From contig CM060831.1 of the NCBI GenBank assembly GCA_030762175.1, positions 4,603,001 through 4,667,000 of the forward strand: a stretch of 64,000 nt of DNA, written 5' to 3'. This document shows, in pieces, positions 54,691 through 64,000 of this stretch; positions within the stretch are counted from its first letter, which is position 1; each line of letters begins with the position of its first letter. The DNA is from Metallyticus violacea. Taxonomy: Eukaryota; Arthropoda; Insecta; Mantodea; Metallyticidae. Made by a program: the position numbers and the translations under genes. The notes under the pieces are model-generated. The model was not told the DNA's origin. It did no database searches and was given only the letters and a program-made list of their open reading frames with translations.

Positions 54691-55589
54691 TTGGTAAGTA
54701 AATATCCTCTTAAATTGGTATGTTTATTGTTTTACCCTGCCGCTAATCATCGAGACCCGGTTAGCGAGCTCGCCCGGAAACAAAACTGATCTCACGGTAC
54801 AATTCAGTGGCTTTGAGCATGCCTTTTTATTATTATATTCAATTTGTATGCATGAAATTACAGCAATCTGGTGCATGTTGTGTGTAGGTTATTACCATGT
54901 ATGTTTTCATTAATTCCAAAGAACAACCATTTCATCCGAATTAATCTTTTGCCTTCATTCTGTAAAGCATTAGTTCATTCAATAATCGACTATTCCATTA
55001 TCCCAGAGCTTATAATTAAAATCTCTGCAATTGACGACAATAATTCTGCTTTTCTCCGCCTATACTAATAACGACAGTGAATGCGTTGCCGTGTTCTTAT
55101 TTCAAAGCACGTATATGACAATGACTTTTTCTTCGTTTTTGAGGTAATAGTGTTCACCAGATCTGGGTCTTGTTTAGTCATCTGATCATTAGATCTTGAT
55201 AGTAACGATATCAGGGGTTTCACCTTTACAGGACGGACTACGTTATTCAGACCCCCAGGGACACTATCAATAGTATACAAAATGGGGGATACAAATAATA
55301 TGGATCTGTTTATTTAGTTCGTTGCAGTCACGTAGTTTATAGTTGGAAATAAGTTAACAGTAGCGTGTTATTTATTTTGCTTTTTATTAAGTTAATATTG
55401 AATAAAATTTTTCACCAAGATCTTGTATAATAGAAAGTGTTTAATGCAACATGGATTACTCTTGTATGTCTTAATTATGGCAGTGCGCCACATTTACATT
55501 TCCTGTAATTAAAGGAGGAGTGAATAAAGAGTATGCACTATGCAAGTTTTAAAGCTAATGTCGAAGCTGCAGTGTGTATTAAACATTTC
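54691..55589. other. Spacer
   Basis: Nothing recognised. Confidence 0.4.
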
Positions 55590-56390
55590 GTATTAAAGTT
55601 CATTTTCCTGTTCATTTTCCCATAATTTATCATCGAGGCTTAGCAATGAAAGAAAAGATCCGGAAAAACGTTTGGAGCGAGATGAAGAGAGTTTAATGAG
55701 TGGTGTGAGCAGGATGTTATAACATGTTTCGACTTCTTTGCAAGTGAGGCTAAGAAAAGGCAAGTACACCCGTTTATAAGTATTTCTAAGGAAGACTATG
55801 CCCTTTTCGTTCAAACAGATGATAATAAATATGATACTATTCTAACTATGTCGATTAATTTTAAGGTGTTCAGTAATTTGGAAATTAGTGTATTTTATAA
55901 AGGTGTGTGCTCACATTTAGAGAAGTTCAATTCAATTTTGGAGTGCAGTGAAATAAAAAAGAGTTAAAATGTAACAGATGTAGCAAATTGGATAATTTGA
56001 CGAGTTGTCTTGCTAATAATAATAATAATAATAATAAGAATAAGAATAATAATATCTCGTTCATTTAAAGAGAAACTACAATAATAAACGTTTTCAAGGA
56101 AAGTTTACCACTAGATAATCAATTGGATATAGAGAAAACTGGTAAAATAAATTTTGTATTAGAACAATTGAAACTTTCTTATGCAAATTAAATTACATAT
56201 TCACCAGAGTTCTTGATTTGGGTTGCAATTTTTCTTTACACATAAATAAGGTAAACTGTATTTTGCATTACATTTTCTTTTCCAGTAGTATGGTTAAAAT
56301 TGTTAGTTCTATTTGGAGAGAGCATTGTAGTTAGATACAAATACTGAAAATTGTTATATTTGCATAACTTTACAAAAGCCAAAAGTAAAA
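55590..56390 (+). pseudogene. Degenerate coding region of unknown family (possibly P-element/THAP9-like)
   Basis: Successive plus-strand frames each read as protein-like sequence and end where the next begins. 55597-55685: SSFSCSFSHNLSSRLSNERK, DPEKRLERDE. 55686-55968: RFNEWCEQDVITCFDFFASE, KEDYALFVQTDDNKYDTILT, SLEISVFYKG-like to ILECSEIKKS, stop. One-base shift: ELKCNRCSKLDNLTSCLANN (CxxC), an (AAT)n run coding Asn, stop, then INVFKESLPLDNQLDIEKTG, KINFVLEQLKLSYAN, stop, ITYSPEFLIWVAIFLYT (56189). The last motif resembles the YSPExxxxAxxLxxxS region after the coiled-coil of P-element/THAP9 transposases, in my judgement; the rest I cannot place. Two frameshifts and two or three stops make it non-functional as read. 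Endogenised viral or other mobile coding DNA is not excluded. Confidence 0.42.
56012..56055. repeat. (AAT)n/(AAG) imperfect microsatellite
   Basis: Codes for Asn/Lys in the preceding degenerate frame. Confidence 0.85.
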
Positions 56391-56526
56391 TCTGTCAATA
56401 GATGCACGTGTGTTTAAATATCCATTAAATTTTCACTGCAGTAAAGTTGCTTAAAATAATTTTTATGCATGTTACGCTAATAAAAATTCTTCATTGTTAT
56501 TTTTATTTATGTATGTTGTTGGTGTT

Positions 56527-56529
56527 ATA

Positions 56530-56600
<71 letters not shown>
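56527..56600. repeat. (ATT)n microsatellite
   Basis: About 24 perfect units. Confidence 0.95.
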
Positions 56601-57438
56601 GTTTTGTTTACATATGAGAAATATTGTTTGTAAACAAGTTCATATTCTTGAAAATCATTGAAATGTTTTCCAATAATTAATAATGTCATCTTGTAAATAT
56701 AACACTGCGTAAAAGTTACGTGTTTGCTATCAGCAGTAGTAGGGGGATGATGACCGCCATTTTCTTTTTTACTCATTAGGGTCTGGGTGGTGCTAGTCGG
56801 TTTGGCCTACATTGGAGCTTTCCAGCATAAATTGGCAACAGTAAAAACGAATTGCTTTAGTAGGTAAATGTGAGACCCAAGGAAAACACGATGCAAATTT
56901 GGTGCTCGGTCGTTAATCTTGATGGAATATTTTTTCTGGCATGTATTGCTCCCCAAATGTGGGAGCGAATTCTCCAAAAGTAAACATTTAATGTGCCCTT
57001 GATTCTAACCTCCAGAGTACATGAGTTCATAGCCCAGCCCAGGCGAGGCGGAATGAGCTTCACAAAGTTAAACCTCTCCCACGTGCTCCGGTAGCTCTGG
57101 ACGATTTATACGGCACATGGAGGAAGGGCGGGGCACGTTGCGGAGGCGATTGCCTCTAATGAAAATGTCTCACATCCTAACACGCGCCTCACATGATTTA
57201 TTTTCTTATTTATTTTCTAATTTACAGAAATCTCTATTCACCTCTGTACGTTGCACTTAATGTCTTTTTCAGCGTTCTTAAATCAGCTTAATGTACAGTG
57301 TCGAGTTCTGTGCACCTACTGACAAAACATTAAGAGAAATGTGTCCAAGAACTTAAGATTAATGCAGTACCAAAAAAATAAATAAATATAACGAGACAGT
57401 AGTGGGTATAATATTTTTCACAAGTTAGCAGTTCGGTT
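56601..57438. other. Spacer
   Basis: Less AT-rich at 56740-57180; no recognisable motif in the 68-codon minus-strand frame there. Confidence 0.4.
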
Positions 57439-57439
57439 T

Positions 57440-57660
57440 TATATGAGGATAGGTCCATAAGTTTCCGGATTATCGCCTTCACAAAATCCTTATCAGGTGT
57501 CATACCTTATCTGTTAAGTAAATAATTGATATGTAACTTCCCCTCACTGTGTTCAGCTGTTCAGATATAGTTGCATAAAGAAGGCTATGTGTAAAATATT
57601 GTGACATGTTCCAAATGGAGTATCGAGTTGTTATTACGTTCTTCACAAAAGAAGGAAAGA
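57440..57660 (+). pseudogene. Mar-C 5' fragment
   Basis: GATAGGTCCATAAGTTTCCG terminus, leader with ATTATCGCCTTCACAAAATC, and from 57607 FQMEYRVVITFFTKEG, then breaks. Compared with the 7.1 kb copy it lacks the left arm of the leader hairpin. Confidence 0.8.
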
Positions 57661-57994
57661 ACCAATGATATGATCGCGAACAATACCCACCCTCTGTGAA
57701 CTCTGTGTGTGGTTATTCTCCACCCATTGTGGATTTACTTCCGACCAGTTATCTGTTGACAAATCCATTCATGCAGGATGTTACTTCATTTGAGAATATA
57801 AATATCTAGAAAAACTGCATTTGTCACTAATGGGCTCAATCGTTAACTCAAAAAACTGCTTTCTTCTACCTGGATCTCCCCCTGAAAAGTTCCTGCAAAA
57901 GTCGAATTTTATAGGATATTGCTTGGCACTTTAAGGATTTTCATCCGGAAATTTGGCTTATATTTGATTCAACGATAAATCTAATATTTTCTTG
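57661..57994. other. Spacer
   Basis: Nothing recognised. Confidence 0.4.
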
Positions 57995-58006
57995 CACACG
58001 GAAGAA

Positions 58007-58262
58007 TGAATGAATGGTGTCCAAAGCCCGCTTTTACTACTGAGGCACCACAGGCGGTGAACACTGATGATACATGAAATGAAATGATGAATTTGGAAAG
58101 GATTTTTAAGGAAGGAAACGTTCCAGGCCTAATGTTCCATTTGAGGACTGAGAAAACCCTGGAAAAAAATCTCAGTTAGGGAGAATGGTCCTGGTGGGAT
58201 TCGAACCCAGACCTTCCTCTCACGAATACGCGCCTTAACGACCTTGGCCACCCACGGCAGTT
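58007..58262 (-). mobile_element. SINE-A with 12-bp target duplication
   Basis: Head at right (complement box B GGGATTCGAACCC, plus-strand CCTTAACGACCTTGGCCACC), tail at left. CACACGGAAGAA (57995-58006) and CACACGGAGGAG (58263-58274) differ at two of 12 positions. Confidence 0.9.
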
Positions 58263-58585
58263 CACACGGAGGAGAACATCCAATGAAATATTCTCATCAA
58301 TTGCACTTTTCAAGCGACCTGATCCTTGGCAAGTCCTTTATGCTTCCAGTTTCAGTAAATTTCGGGTAATTTTTGAAAAAAAAAAAAATCTTAATGAACA
58401 TTATTAGAAACAAACCGAAAGTAGAAAAAGTCGGTAATATAATTTTTGAGCTCTCAGTATACGACTATTACCACACATTCACTTTCATGTCAATGAATTT
58501 TACTTAGGGAACGAAAGGGACATGAGGTGATGTTTTTGGTAGTGCGTATACATGAGACAGACTTACATCAAAGATGTTACCGTAT

Positions 58586-58978
58586 AAGAAGTGTGATAAA
58601 AAATAACGGCAATATTCGTTTTTCTTAAAGCATCTTTATTCATTTATTAACATCAATGCTGCCCCCTTCAAGATAACCCCCTCCGGATATAATACACTTG
58701 TGCTCTTGGCTGCACTTCTGGAACTTACTTTTCGGTATGCCCTTCAGCTCCTTCAGCGATTGTGTTTTTACCTCATCATCGGTGGCAAAACGTCATCCAT
58801 TCATGGTTTTCTTCAGCTCCGGGAACAGAAAGAACTCGCAGGGTGCCATATCCGGCGAACATGGGGGCTGAGGCAACATAACGATTGTTGTTTTTTGCCA
58901 AAAAATCACGAACAAGCAGCGAGGTGTGATCAGCAATTTCGGAACAAACTTTGCTGCCGCACGTTTCATGCCCAAAAC

Positions 58979-59014
<36 letters not shown>

Positions 59015-59512
59015 CTTGGCATGAACCAAATGATATACCAACATCATCAGCAACCTCTGTGATAGGATTCGGCGATTTTCCAGAATCATTTTCTTCACTT
59101 GTCGGCGATTATTGATGTGCTAGGACGTCCAGGACGGTAGTCATCTTCAACGTCTTCACGGCCCTCTTTGAAACGTCTGTACCACTCGTAAGCTCTTGTC
59201 TTGCTCATAGCAGATTCGTCAAAAGCTACAGCCAACATTTCGAATACTTTGTTGCACTTTATTCCATTTTTCAAGCAAAATTTAATGCAAATTCTTTGAT
59301 CCACCTTTTTCGAAAGTAAAAAATCGCCAAGCATACCAAAACACGTCTAGCCTTTTCGACTGTCAACAATGAACTAAACATTCAAAACAGCTGAAAACGT
59401 CAACATTGATCAGAAACATGTGTACCAACCAGGTTAAAAAAAATGAAAATCGGATTTATGAAGGTAGCGAAATAAAAAAAAATGCGGTTATTTTTTGATC
59501 ACACCTCGTATA
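58586..59512 (-). mobile_element. Mar-F mariner, both termini, central catalytic deletion
   Basis: Termini AGAAGTGTGATAAAAAATAA (58586) and, inverted, CGAGGTGTGATCAAAAAATA (59512 downward) lie next to TA on each side. On the minus strand the transposase starts at 59334: MLGDFLLSKKVDQRICIKFC, NGIKCNKVFEMLAVAFDESA, YEWYRRFKEGREDVEDDYRP, GRPSTS. The next frame gives VKKMILENRRI, an A29/T29 run (58983-59011), NVLGMKRAAAKFVPKLL and then jumps to LFVIFWQKT (shifted DFLAKN), VMLPQPPCSPDMAPCEFFLF (third catalytic block, Asp of CDFF changed to Glu) and PELKKTMNG. The span holding the first and second catalytic Asp is deleted between PKLL and the segment before DFLAK. Non-autonomous. Confidence 0.92.
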
Positions 59513-59513
59513 A

Positions 59514-60097
59514 AGTGCACAAAGTTTCCACTTTTGCGTCTATGACTAAAGATAAGGTAGAATATTTTTAGGCCATTTACCATAGTACTGTCTCATTTCT
59601 ATAAATGCTCTCTATTCTGTTCCTATTTCTGGCACAAGGACATTCTGTGGTCTCCCCGGTGCTGTAAGTAATTGTAACTAATTGCAAAGGCGGAGTATGT
59701 TCTGTTCATATTTCTTCACCATATCCAATATAATGTTACAAAAGAGATGCAAACGGAGACAGTGTATATACCTAGCCGTTCTTTGACACAAACTCTTAGA
59801 TCTCTGTTTGCTCGTATAAAGATCTTTGTGACAGTATGAGTAACTTTTGAAAGAAAAACAATTTTATATTCAAATCTGCTTTTAAAGCATATATCGAGTG
59901 TTTTACCCACTCTCGTCCCCGATTTTGTGTTTAGTTCGTGATCTGGGTGTGTCTAAACGGCCGTTGTGTCTTTGCGCCAAACAAAATTTATTGTTGATTT
60001 TACGTTTCGAAAACCACAAGAAATCAAACTACTCCATTTATTAATATAGTGAAGAAACTATAATCTGAACACTGTTGCATGTCCAGGAAGGAGGAAA
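59514..60097. other. Spacer
   Basis: Nothing recognised. Confidence 0.4.
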
Positions 60098-60380
60098 CCG
60101 CCACGGGTGGCCGAGGTCGTTAAGACGCGGACTTGTGAGCGGCACATCTGGGGTTCGAATCCCTCCAGGACTGTCCTCCCTGACTGGAGTTTTTTCCAGA
60201 TTTTCTTCAGTCCTCATAAATGGCAAATATCGGGGAGTTACCCTAAATTTAGGCCTGGAACGTTTCTTTCCTTAAAAATAACCCTTTCCCATTATATTAT
60301 TTCATTTCATGTATCATCAGTGTCCACCGTTGTGGTGCCCCAGTAGTAAAAACGGGCATTAATCACTAATAAAAAAATAA
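60098..60380 (+). mobile_element. SINE-A, full length
   Basis: CCGCCACGGGTGGCCGAGG, box B GGGGTTCGAATCCC, CCTAAATTTAGGCCTGGAAC, GTGGTGCCCCAGTAGTAA. One of the least diverged copies. Confidence 0.92.
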
Positions 60381-60475
60381 GAGGGGGGCAGGGAATTAGC
60401 AACTACTAGAAGCGATGCAGGTCTCCGTAGGAATTAGCGTTTTCTATATCTCGAAGAGTCAAAGTTCCTTGGACA

Positions 60476-61585
60476 TGATACTAGGGGTATTCTAAAAGTT
60501 CTCGGTCTGACTCGAGAGATGTCATGAAAATGACCAAATTACTGTCATAATTGTTAAGTATCATCCTTTAGATGGGGCGCTGTAAAGCTTCAGACGCATA
60601 AGTACAGTCAGTTGTTAATGAAGATCGTGTAAGAAACTAGTCTTAAAGGGATAAAAATGAATTGTGAACTGTGATAAATACTTCATTTAGAAGGGTAAAA
60701 CCCCAATAGAAATACAAAAGGAGTTACAATCCACATTAAAGGATTCTTTCCCTTCGTTTCGACGGTTATTAAAGTAGGCTACTAAATTTAAACTTGCTTA
60801 TACATCCATTCAAGATGAAGAGCGCTTAGGGCGTCCCAAAACTGCTACGGCCAACGAAATTATGACAAACATTCACAAAACGCACTGAATGATCCCCGAT
60901 TGAAGCTGCACAAGTTGGCTGCATTGCAAAGACCTCGAGTGACCATGTTTACCACATTTTATATGAAGTTTTGGGTATGAGAAAACTTTTCTCTCGACGT
61001 GTGCAGCATTTATTAACAATAGATCAAAATGCATTCGAATGAACATTTTGCAAGTGTTTAAACGTAATCCCAGTGAGTTTCTCCGATGTTTCATAACAGT
61101 AGATGAAACATGGATTCATCATTACACGCCGGAGACGAAGGAGCAATCCAAACAGTGGGTGGCAACAGGTGCAGGTGCAGCAAAGAAATGAATAACGGTT
61201 CCATCGGGCAGGAAAAGTCATGACTACGGTTTTCTGGGATTCTCGTGGTGTGGTGCTCGTAGACACCTCCAAAAGGACATAACCATACCGCCTCACTAGT
61301 GGACCAACTGAGGATGCTATTCAGGCTAAACGTCTACACCTTCCGAAAAAGAAAGCGTTTCACATTCGTCTGGGATAGTTGCGTGACCTTCGCTCCCAAG
61401 AGCTTCCACATCCGCCACATTCGCCGGATTTGGCTCTCAGCGATTAAGTTTTGTTCTCAAACCTGAAGAAATAGTAGGGTGGACGATGATTCATATCAAA
61501 TGATGAGCTGAGAAAAATTCTTAATTTTAAACAGCTGTAAAAATCTTATTTTACTGAGAGTATTAAAAAGTTGTAAAGTCACACA
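60476..61585 (+). pseudogene. Mar-B mariner relic
   Basis: Left terminus GGGGTATTCTAAAAGTTCTC after TA (60482). Transposase blocks through several frames: EIQKELQSTLKDSFPSFRRL-like, DPRLKLHKLAALQRPRV-type, TVDETWIHHYTPETKEQSKQ (61098; first catalytic Asp), WVATGAGAAKK, GKVMTTVFWDSRGVVLVDTS (61210), then heavy deletion over the second Asp and HPPHSPDLALSD (61406; third Asp). A right terminus was not found. Dead copy. Confidence 0.86.
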
Positions 61586-61795
61586 ACACACAAAAACATG
61601 TCCCAACGTTAAACCTTCCCTCCGACTCTGCACCCGTTTTCAAGCGTGAACAAGACGAGAGTTGTAGAGCTCGGCCAACTGCTGCCAACTGAAAAATACT
61701 TATAGTAAGTAATGATCTACATTTGATTGTTCATTTATCCAAAACAATGAAGATCGTGAAATTAGAAAAATGCATTAAGAAACACAAAGTGTTTA

Positions 61796-62056
61796 ATAGT
61801 GTTAAACGTCCCTTTTTACTACTGAGGCATCACAGGCCTTTTCTCTCTTTTTTTTCTTTCTTTCCTTCTTTCTTTGTTTTTCCTTTTTTTTTTTTTCAGG
61901 CCTAAGTTTTCGTTACCTCCCCCCGGCATTTGCCATTTATGAGAACTGAGGAAAACCTGGAAAAAATCTCAGTCAAGAGGACGGACATGGCGGGATTCGA
62001 ACCCCAGGCCTCCCGCTCACAAGTACACGCCTTAACGACCTCGGCAACTGTGGCGG
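61796..62056 (-). mobile_element. SINE-A with expanded pyrimidine tract
   Basis: Head at right (CCTTAACGACCTCGGCAACT on plus), body with GAACTGAGGAAAACCTGG, 3' end at 61796. The central body is replaced by a CT-rich tract (61838-61899). Confidence 0.87.
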
Positions 62057-63190
62057 TGTTGTTTAAATCTGGAATGTTATTAATTTATAAACACGCCAAT
62101 ATAGATCATAAAATAGATTATGGTTATTTAGGTATTATGTACTGGTTCTTGCACGCCTGGTTGGCAGTTCTGTACACTATGCAAAAATAGGAGAGGAGGT
62201 TTATCCCTGCAGCATTTGTGGACACTCTTTGGGTATATAAAACTGATGTTGGAAAAGGAAAAAGAGGTTTATCAGTCTACTTTTGGATTTTCTGCCCCTC
62301 CCAGGAGGAGAGTAAGCACTTCCTGAACATCACGCGTTAGAAAGTTGCGAGGCAACGCATCTTGCGACAATGCCGTGACGCTCTAATTCCCTGCAGCGCC
62401 ACGGGGCGTGAAGCAACTGGACAAGGCTCGCAGGCTGGAAAGGAGATACTACCTGTTGGGCTAAATGACTGTCGAAGGTCTAGAGCAATTCGTGGCGAAT
62501 GTTCACTAAAAGTATTCCGGAAAAAGTGCAGGACGTGACAATACTTTCTTGAGAAACGAGAATTGTCTGTGATATAATAAAACGATCGTCATTTGTCGCT
62601 TTTCCTTTACTTTAGAGCGAATGTTAAAATTTTGTTTCCAACTTTGTTTATTTGTTCATCTTTGTCAGAAGAAACAATTGCTAAATTCATGTCTGGTAGC
62701 TTGTGATAAACACTTCCAATTATTTCATCCTAATTTTAGTTTAGTATATTTATTTGTTACAAATGCAGCTCATCCATGTCGAACGGGTCCTGGGACCGTC
62801 CGTACTTTACATGAAGTTGCAAAACTGACACTAACTCTTAAAATACTAAAATGAAATAATTGAAAAAATTAAAAGTATATAATAGCACTAAGTACAAAAA
62901 TAAACAACTTACACCTCCATACATATAGAGCTATCTCACTTTGTTTAAAAGTTTACCTACTCCCTCCTCCTCCTTCATATCCGTTAGCAAAAACCAGCCC
63001 TCTTCCCCCGGTAACAATTGGGCCCGGTAGACATCTTTTTCTCCATTCTTCAATCCCCTTGTAGTACGTCAGAATATGTTCGAACATATAGGACAGCTTC
63101 TTTTACCCTCTCTATCTGTCTGTTGCTTTAGTCATCCGCCATGCGCCTAATCTGAACATTTAAAGCTGAGACATAACTGCAAAATGAGTT
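62057..63190. other. Spacer
   Basis: 62280-62530 is GC-richer with no recognised motif; the remainder is AT-rich. Confidence 0.4.
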
Positions 63191-63194
63191 CTAT

Positions 63195-63870
63195 TCCTAA
63201 CCAATAAAGAGAAGAAGAGGAGAAAGGAATGTACAAGGAAACTGCTGAGCATGTTTCCACAAAATGGTCCTAAATATTACACAGATATATGCACTGGTGA
63301 TGAAAGTTTGTTTTATTACTATATCTCCCGAAATAAAGCTCAGAACTGCGTGGGGTAAATGAGAATGACCCAAGACCAGTTGTTCTTCGACAAGTTCTTC
63401 GTTCTCGGAAGCGAAAGTTCACTGTTTTCTTCAGCTATGAAGAACCATTAGTGGTTGACTGTATGCTAGAAGGAATGACAATTAATGGAGAATACTATAG
63501 CACTTATATTTTGGATCCTTTATTTGAAGAGCTAAGGCGGCGGCGTCCAAAGACAGGAACTTAAAAGGCTGTTGCTCTTGCACGACAATGCGTCTCCTCA
63601 CAGAACAGCTGCATGTTTGAGGAAACTGGAAATCGCCAAAGTTCAGTTGCTTGACCATCCACCCTACAGTTCTGACCTTGCACCATGCGACTTCTGGTAT
63701 TTCCTCGAGCGCAAGACATTGCTCAAGCTCTGTTGACGTTATCTCAGTCCGAGTACCGTAGTGCTTTTGACAGGTGGTTGTACCGTCTACAACTGTGTGT
63801 GGAGAAAGGTGGACAGTACCTTGAAGGATTGTGAGGAAAGTTTTCGAATTCAGTCCTTAGCCTGGACTTT
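63195..63870 (+). pseudogene. Mar-E mariner transposase relic
   Basis: Plus strand, three frames. TGDESLFYYYISRNKAQN (63295) holds the first catalytic Asp; NENDPRPVVLRQVLRSRKRK, FTVFFSYEEPLVVDCMLEGM and TINGEYYSTYILDPLFEELR (63361-63530) follow in one long frame; LLLLHDNASSHRTAACLRKL (63577, shifted) has the second Asp; HPPYSSDLAPCDFWYFLERK (63657) the third. The N-terminal DNA-binding half is absent or unreadable. The catalytic residues are all visible although no single frame joins them. Confidence 0.85.
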
Positions 63871-64000
63871 AAGGTGACAATTGCAAAACTTTTTGAGAGT
63901 CCCACAGGAGTTTAATTTTCCTCCAAGCCCCTCTCCTCTTTTCCCCGGTTCTATTCCCCATTCCTATATTTTTCAGATCCCTTCCTAATTTTGAAACCCA

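Noticed and set aside
55980..56055. Poly-Asn run as a possible prion-like domain
   Set aside because: It is an (AAT)n expansion within a decayed frame, not a supported protein.
60041..60346. Frames resembling annotated small insect proteins (PGGIRTPDVPLTSPRL and similar)
   Set aside because: They are translations of SINE-A; the same peptides appear wherever the SINE occurs.
62280..62530. GC-rich block as coding exon
   Set aside because: All frames contain stops within 40-50 codons and no motif is seen.
1..64000. LTR retrotransposon or endogenous virus
   Set aside because: No LTR pair, protease, integrase or gag-like motif was seen on either strand.

Overview
The window looks like repeat-dominated intergenic DNA from a large insect nuclear genome. 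It is AT-rich and carries at least ten lineages of decayed mariner transposase, two tRNA-derived SINE families in many copies, non-LTR retrotransposon fragments, hAT and tyrosine-recombinase (Crypton-type) relics, microsatellites and AT-rich spacers. No intact, recognisable host gene is present, and no open frame exceeds about 134 codons. A polyneopteran such as a cockroach, termite or stick insect would fit, but that is inference from repeat content and density, not proof.

Names used below. Mar-A: mariner with terminal sequence like GTTCAATAAAGAATGATC and transposase motif FQHVFEDW. Mar-B: terminus GGGGTGTTCTAAAAGTTCTC. Mar-C: terminus GTCCATAAGTTTCCGGCC. Mar-D: Tc1/mariner relative with WIGRRGHIEWPARSPD. 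Mar-E: 63 kb copy. Mar-F: 58.6-59.5 kb copy with terminus CGAGGTGTGATCAAAAAATA. Mar-G: 9 kb copy. Mar-H: lineage ending RQQPKEFYAAG. Mar-J: 7.5 kb copy. Mar-K: 17 kb copy. SINE-A: tRNA-like head GGTGGCCGAGGTCGTTAAGG with box B GGTTCGAATCCC, then a body ending GGGCGTTAAACACTACTC plus A-tail. SINE-B: tRNA-like head GGTGGTCTAGTGGTAA, then a body containing AATTGAATGGGACGCTGATG. Family L: a non-coding AT-rich interspersed repeat beginning GCAGGAGCTGCGTAAACTAA, associated with tandem units of about 140 bp.

Layout. 0-10 kb: Mar-A, SINE-A, Mar-B, Mar-A, a GC-richer patch with an X-box-like palindrome (4.66 kb), family L, Mar-C, Mar-J, a LINE 3' end, Mar-G and SINE-A. 10-20 kb: a short hAT-like MITE with target-site duplication, an unassigned exon-like frame (11.5 kb), a SINE-A split by a Mar-C tail, a LINE reverse-transcriptase relic (16 kb), Mar-K carrying a SINE-B with a perfect 12-bp duplication, and a SINE-B split by a complete-ended Mar-B. 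20-32 kb: a Crypton-type recombinase relic (21.1-21.6 kb), family L, SINE-A, 140-bp units, Mar-A carrying SINE-A, and Mar-A carrying SINE-B. 32-48 kb: tRNA-like relics, Mar-H, 140-bp units, CpG-richer patches, Mar-D, Mar-C, Mar-H with SINE-B, unassigned frames, family L and a hAT tail. 48-64 kb: Mar-A and SINE-B, a promoter-like patch (50.05 kb), a Mar-A copy split by a 1.84-kb insert that contains an alternating tandem array, a degenerate unknown coding region (55.6-56.4 kb), Mar-F with both ends and a central deletion, SINE-A copies, Mar-B and Mar-E.

The features do not form a pathway. What can be read is a history of nested insertion: SINEs into mariners, mariners into SINEs, and a tandem-repeat element into a mariner. 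The least explained stretches are 51,931-53,767, 55,590-56,390 and family L with its 140-bp units.
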